Assembly (NCBI RefSeq): GCF_963675815.1
Contig: NZ_OY776574.1
Span: 1,854,001-1,918,000 of the forward strand
DNA: 64,000 nt
Origin: an uncultured Desulfuromusa sp.
Lineage (GTDB): Bacteria > Desulfobacterota > Desulfuromonadia > Desulfuromonadales > Geopsychrobacteraceae
Direction: 5' to 3'
The position numbers and the translations under genes were made by a program. Positions 60,573-64,000 of this stretch are shown in pieces (the stretch's first letter is position 1; each line of letters opens with the position of its first letter). A model generated the notes under the pieces. It did not search any database. It was not told the DNA's origin and saw only the letters and a program-made list of their open reading frames with translations.

Positions 60573-61408
60573 CGCCGATGAAAATTATTTGTTTTTTGCT
60601 GTGGTGGCTATTTTGGTCATCGGGACAAATCCATGCAGCTCAACCCATGTTGCCGAAGATCTATGCGGGACAGGTGGATATTTCTGGCTGGCTGATGAGT
60701 GAAAAGCTTGATGGGATACGCGGATACTGGGATGGTCAGAAGCTGTTGTCAAAAAATGGTCATCGCCTGAATCCACCATTTGAATTTGTTCGTGATCTGC
60801 CAACATTTCCCCTTGAGGGAGAAATCTGGGGAGGACGCAATACCTTTGAGCGAACGACGTCTATTGTGAAGCGAAAGCAACCACATCCTGGATGGCTATC
60901 TCTCAAGTTTGCCATTTTTGATGTTCCTGATGCTCCGGGAGGATTTACCCAACGGATTCGCATTGCCCAGGATTGGCTTGCAGAAAATCCTTCAGCTTAT
61001 ATGTTTGTTATTCCACAGATTGTCGTTGATGATAATGATCATCTGCAGCGGGAATTGCAGCGTATCGAACATCTGAGTGGGGAGGGATTGATCGTTCGCA
61101 ATCCTCATGCTGCTTATACCGCAGGGCGCAGTATGGAAATCCTCAAAGTAAAAAGCTATCAGGACGCTGAAGCAACTGTTATCGGGCATCTTCCTGGTAA
61201 AGGTAGAAATACCGGGCGTCTTGGTGCTTTACTGGTCGCCCTGGACGACGGGACTCAGTTTAAAATCGGCACAGGGTTCAGTGATGATGTCCGTCAGAAT
61301 CCGCCGCCCGTGGGGGCGGTTATTACTTTCAAGTTTTACGGGAAGTATCAATCAGGTATCCCTAAATTCCCGTCATTTGTGCGGCTAAGGACAGATCAGG
61401 GGTTATAG
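60560..61408 (+). CDS. ligE: Exported ATP-dependent DNA ligase (LigE type)
   Basis: This minimal ATP-dependent DNA ligase has the adenylation Lys in SEKLDGIRGYW (K49 counted from TTG), the later motifs LEGEIWGGR, LKFAIFDVP, GEGLIVRNP and LKVKSYQDAEA, and a short OB domain ending in TFKFYGKYQSGIPKFPSFVRLR. An N-terminal signal peptide, with cleavage likely after QIHA, should send it to the periplasm, as in LigE proteins. TTG 60560 lies 7 bases after GAGGGG; ATG 60578 is an alternative with no binding site. Length 282 aa. Periplasmic ligases may seal incoming DNA; that use here is inference. Confidence 0.87.
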   Translation: MRYVTPMKIICFLLWWLFWSSGQIHAAQPMLPKIYAGQVDISGWLMSEKLDGIRGYWDGQKLLSKNGHRLNPPFEFVRDLPTFPLEGEIWGGRNTFERTTSIVKRKQPHPGWLSLKFAIFDVPDAPGGFTQRIRIAQDWLAENPSAYMFVIPQIVVDDNDHLQRELQRIEHLSGEGLIVRNPHAAYTAGRSMEILKVKSYQDAEATVIGHLPGKGRNTGRLGALLVALDDGTQFKIGTGFSDDVRQNPPPVGAVITFKFYGKYQSGIPKFPSFVRLRTDQGL

Positions 61409-61498
61409 AATTATTTGAGTTCTTCCCCACTTAATCTGCCACTCCGGCGGCCTGCCATCACGTTTCAAACGATTCCGTTCTCACGCTCTTGCTGTGTC

Positions 61499-62320
61499 TC
61501 AGTGAGACATGAGCACAGGGACGGTCATATATTTGAGAATATGACGACCTGTATCGCCCAAAGTCTGATAGCCACGACGCGATTGGGATGTTGCGCCCAT
61601 GACGAGCAAATCTGCACCGAAATCAGTGCAACCATTCAATAGCATATCTCCAACACTGAGCGAACCACTGAGCTGCTTCTCACAGGATAGCGGCAGTTGA
61701 TAACGAGCCATATGAGTGCAGATGTCGGCTTTATGGGACAGATATGATTCATCGCCATCTCGGCCTTGAACGGTGATCACCTTTACTTTGCGTCCTGTGC
61801 GCAGGACCGGCATGGAATCATGCAGCGCTCGGGAGGATTCCGGTCCACCACGCCATGCCATCAAGATGCGTTTGAATTCATGTTTGAAATCTCCCACATA
61901 AGGGACAATCAGAACCGGGCGACCAGAGCCAAGAATTGCTTTTTCAGGCAGATCATTAGGGGTAGCACGATCCGGGGCTTCTTCATCGGTCTGACTGATG
62001 ACCAGCAGATCGCGGTAGTGAGCGTGGATGTTTAAAGCCGTCGGAACGTTCAGTTCACTTTTTTGACTGTCGACACAAATCCAGTCGGATGTGAGCCCGG
62101 CAGCATCAACAGCCTCATTAAAGAGCTGCTCTGCTTTATCGGCAAGCTCCTGTCTGCTCGGCTGGTTCACAGCAAAATGGGGGTGGGGGATGATGTAGAT
62201 ACCAGTGAGTTGCGCTTGTTGTTGCTTGGCCAGTTCAACAGCAACCTCAAGTCGGGATACACAAGTCGGGCGATGGTCAATATGAACGAGGATGTCTTTA
62301 AGATTCATTCTCTTCCTCAT
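61499..62320 (-). CDS. Universal stress protein, tandem UspA domains
   Basis: This 273-aa cytoplasmic protein has two Usp folds in tandem. The first begins KDILVHIDHR and ends with a VLIVPY strand near residue 145; the second begins KRILMAWRGGPESSRAL and contains the ATP-type motif GATSQSRRGYQTLGDTGRHIL and VPVLMSH. ATP binding is likely for the second domain only. Start ATG 62320; a second ATG at 62308 is possible. It is not visibly cotranscribed with the liv genes, which end 58 bases upstream of it. Confidence 0.88.
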   Translation of the reverse strand: MRKRMNLKDILVHIDHRPTCVSRLEVAVELAKQQQAQLTGIYIIPHPHFAVNQPSRQELADKAEQLFNEAVDAAGLTSDWICVDSQKSELNVPTALNIHAHYRDLLVISQTDEEAPDRATPNDLPEKAILGSGRPVLIVPYVGDFKHEFKRILMAWRGGPESSRALHDSMPVLRTGRKVKVITVQGRDGDESYLSHKADICTHMARYQLPLSCEKQLSGSLSVGDMLLNGCTDFGADLLVMGATSQSRRGYQTLGDTGRHILKYMTVPVLMSH

Positions 62321-62378
62321 AACTGAATTATTTTAAAAGAAGGTAGGGACAGACCTTTGTGCCTGTCCTACGCTGACA

Positions 62379-63098
62379 TTAACTTTTCTTGCCCAGATAG
62401 GCTTCCTGAATCTTTTCAGAAGCTAATAATTCTGCGGAGGTTCCCGACAGGACAATTTTTCCGACATCAAGGACGTAACCCCGGTCGGCAAGTTTCAAAG
62501 CTGCTTTGGCATTTTGTTCGACCAGTAAGACCGTTACTCCCTTGCTGGCAATAATCTTGATTTGCTCAAAGATTGCTTTGACCAGGATCGGAGCAATACC
62601 AAGAGATGGTTCATCAAGGAGGAGCATTTCAGGATCACTCATCAGTGAACGGCCAATGGCAAGCATCTGTTGTTCACCACCTGAAAGGGTTCCCGCCAGT
62701 TGTTTACGTCGTTCTTTCAGACGTGGAAAGAGTTGATATACCCATGCCAGAGTCTCCGCATTCATTTTGCTTTTTACAAAAGCACCCAACATCAGGTTCT
62801 CTTCGACGGTAAGAATACCGAAGACCCGGCGTCCTTCCGGAGATTGGCTGATTCCCAGCTTGACAATTTTATGTGCCGGAAGCTGAGTCAGTTCCTCTCC
62901 TTTGAATTTGATTGACCCTGATTTCGCCTTGAGAAGCTGGCTGATGGTGCGCATTGTGGTTGTTTTTCCTGCTCCATTAGCACCCAGAATAGTGACGATC
63001 TCACCTTTGTGGACTTCAAGCGAAATTCCTTTAATCGCGGCGATGCTGCCGTAGGACACCTCAAGGTCTTTTATTTCAAACAGGGCATCGTTACTCAT
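62379..63098 (-). CDS. livF: Branched-chain amino acid ABC transporter ATP-binding protein LivF
   Basis: LivF is one of two ATPases of the LIV high-affinity uptake system. The 239-aa protein has Walker A GANGAGKTTT, the LSGGEQQMLAIGRSLM signature, Walker B MLLLDEPSLGIAP and the switch His replaced region VLLVEQNAKAAL. ATG 63098 is 6 bases after GAGG and overlaps the livG stop by 8 bases; further in-frame ATGs upstream are less likely. It is the last gene of the transporter operon in this window. Confidence 0.94.
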   Translation of the reverse strand: MSNDALFEIKDLEVSYGSIAAIKGISLEVHKGEIVTILGANGAGKTTTMRTISQLLKAKSGSIKFKGEELTQLPAHKIVKLGISQSPEGRRVFGILTVEENLMLGAFVKSKMNAETLAWVYQLFPRLKERRKQLAGTLSGGEQQMLAIGRSLMSDPEMLLLDEPSLGIAPILVKAIFEQIKIIASKGVTVLLVEQNAKAALKLADRGYVLDVGKIVLSGTSAELLASEKIQEAYLGKKS

Positions 63099-63867
63099 CG
63101 TCATCCTCACTTCCCAGGTACGCCTCTATGACCGCCGGATTTTTCTGAATTTCGGCGGGAGTTCCTTCAGCTATTTTTTTGCCGAAGTTAATAACGGTCA
63201 GGTAATCTGTGACCTCCATGACCATATCCATATCGTGTTCAATCAGCAACACTGTGACTCCTCTGTCGCGGATTTTATAGATGGTCTCCAGCAAGCCCAG
63301 AGTCTCTTTATCATTGAGTCCGGCTGCGGGTTCATCCAGAATCAGCAGTGTGGGTTCAACTGCCATTGCACGAGCCATTTCGACTCGGCGCTGAATACCG
63401 TAGGGGAGTGACCCTGTCGGGACAGCCGCAAATTCACTCAACCCGAAGAATTCAAGCTGCTCTTCAACTCTGCACCAGTTATCCAGCTCATCCCGTTTTG
63501 AGGCCGGGGTGTGTAGGATACCGTGCCGCAACCCTTGTTTACTTTTGATATGCCGGCCGCTCATGATGTTTTCAGCAACGGACATCTGGCTGAATAAGCG
63601 GATTGTTTGGAAGGTGCGTACGATACCGCGATCGACTATCTGGTAGGGGGTCATGCCACGGATTTCTTCGCCGCGCCAGTTGACCGAACCTTCTTCAGAT
63701 TTATAAATACCGGTGATGCAGTTAAAAACAGTTGTTTTCCCTGCACCATTAGGGCCAATGACACCGTAAATCTGACCCTCTTCAACCTTCATACTGAGGT
63801 CATCAACAGCTGTCAGTCCACCGAAGCGTTTAGTGACATTCGTCAGGATCAGCTCATTATGCGCCAT
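63091..63867 (-). CDS. livG: Branched-chain amino acid ABC transporter ATP-binding protein LivG
   Basis: LivG is the second ATPase. The 258-aa protein has Walker A GPNGAGKTTVFNCITG, the signature LPYGIQRRVEMARAM, Walker B LLILDEPAAGLND and the switch region VLLIEHDMDMVM. The C-terminal EIQKNPAVIEAYLGSE is the usual family end. Its start overlaps livM by 11 bases and its stop overlaps livF, so the operon is tightly coupled. The signature has PYGIQR in place of SGGxQ at its start, which is common in LivG. Confidence 0.94.
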   Translation of the reverse strand: MAHNELILTNVTKRFGGLTAVDDLSMKVEEGQIYGVIGPNGAGKTTVFNCITGIYKSEEGSVNWRGEEIRGMTPYQIVDRGIVRTFQTIRLFSQMSVAENIMSGRHIKSKQGLRHGILHTPASKRDELDNWCRVEEQLEFFGLSEFAAVPTGSLPYGIQRRVEMARAMAVEPTLLILDEPAAGLNDKETLGLLETIYKIRDRGVTVLLIEHDMDMVMEVTDYLTVINFGKKIAEGTPAEIQKNPAVIEAYLGSEDDDE

Positions 63868-64000
63868 GGTTCGATTCCTTGATCAAAAACTTGGGGATTT
63901 TTCCAAAAGTGGCCGGCCAGATTCCGCGTGGACGCAGGATCATTGCCAAAACCATTGCGAATCCAAAGATGAAAAAGCGCCAAGTGGCAAATTCCCTGAA
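63857..64000 (-). CDS. livM: Branched-chain amino acid ABC permease LivM, cut by window edge
   Basis: Only the last 47 codons are present. They encode the final membrane helix (WRFFIFGFAMVLAMILRPRG) followed by a short polar tail, matching the RPRG-type C-terminus of LivM permeases. The stop TAA (63859-63857) overlaps the livG start. The rest of livM, livH and a binding protein should lie beyond the window. Confidence 0.85.
   Translation of the reverse strand, partial: FREFATWRFFIFGFAMVLAMILRPRGIWPATFGKIPKFLIKESNHGA

Noticed and set aside
1..64000. tRNA, rRNA or CRISPR array
   Set aside because: No cloverleaf-like sequence, rRNA-like stretch or spaced direct repeats were recognised in reading the window.

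Overview
The window looks like chromosomal DNA of an anaerobic, respiring bacterium of the Desulfuromonadales type (Desulfuromonas/Pelobacter/Geobacter relatives). I infer this from the gene order rplU-rpmA-obgE-proB-proA-nadD-rsfS-rlmH-dksA-like-TPR-gpmI, a nuo cluster lacking the NADH module, several TRAP transporters, a glycyl radical enzyme, and many PAS and periplasmic sensor proteins. No rRNA, tRNA, CRISPR array or intact insertion sequence was seen.

Layout. 1-11023 (+): a complex I operon entered inside nuoB: nuoBCD-HIJK, two MrpD-like antiporter subunits separated by a small two-helix protein, then nuoM and nuoN. There is no nuoEFG and no ordinary nuoL. 11042-20925 (+): ribosomal protein, GTPase, proline, NAD, ribosome-silencing, envelope (LapB-like) and glycolysis genes, ending in comF. 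obgE carries an apparent single-base frameshift in a G run. 21017-32752: a PAS kinase, then a C3-acid uptake region with two TRAP transporters (dctP1 and sdaA on +, dctQ1/M1 on -, dctP2-Q2-M2 on +) around a BtsS/BtsR-like two-component system. Two sites with the geometry of the enterobacterial BtsR operator (8-base repeats, 13-base spacer) lie 12 bases upstream of predicted -35 boxes, one before dctP2 and one before the sensor gene. 32854-38970: ferritin, engB, a CobC-like phosphatase, cbiET, a DUF554 protein and a hybrid sensor kinase.

39073-45793 (-): an apparent operon of a glycyl radical enzyme matching trans-4-hydroxyproline dehydratase (HypD) at every catalytic position I remember, its activase, a MATE-like transporter and two EamA permeases. 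A CACCAAG/GCAGAG inverted-repeat element sits between enzyme and activase. 45916-52472: a small membrane protein, an EEP hydrolase, and a minus-strand L-2-hydroxyglutarate oxidase / metallo-beta-lactamase hydrolase / Na+ symporter / small partner / GntR group with a FadR-type operator over the symporter promoter. 53155-56953: an LpxR-like outer membrane deacylase with a frameshifted signal peptide, a site-2 protease, and two paralogous Cache-type sensor proteins without an output domain. 57299-61408: a membrane methyltransferase, an alkyltransferase-like protein, a lipoprotein gene bracketed by a 164-bp direct repeat plus a decayed second copy of the alkyltransferase-like gene, and an exported ATP-dependent DNA ligase. 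61499-64000 (-): a universal stress protein and the livF, livG and (partial) livM genes of a branched-chain amino acid ABC transporter.

The strongest leads for unusual biology are the BtsSR-TRAP circuit, the HypD operon, the four-antiporter complex I, the hydroxyglutarate/lactonase operon and the duplicated segment around the lipoprotein gene. All functions are read from sequence patterns and remembered family features; no database search was run.
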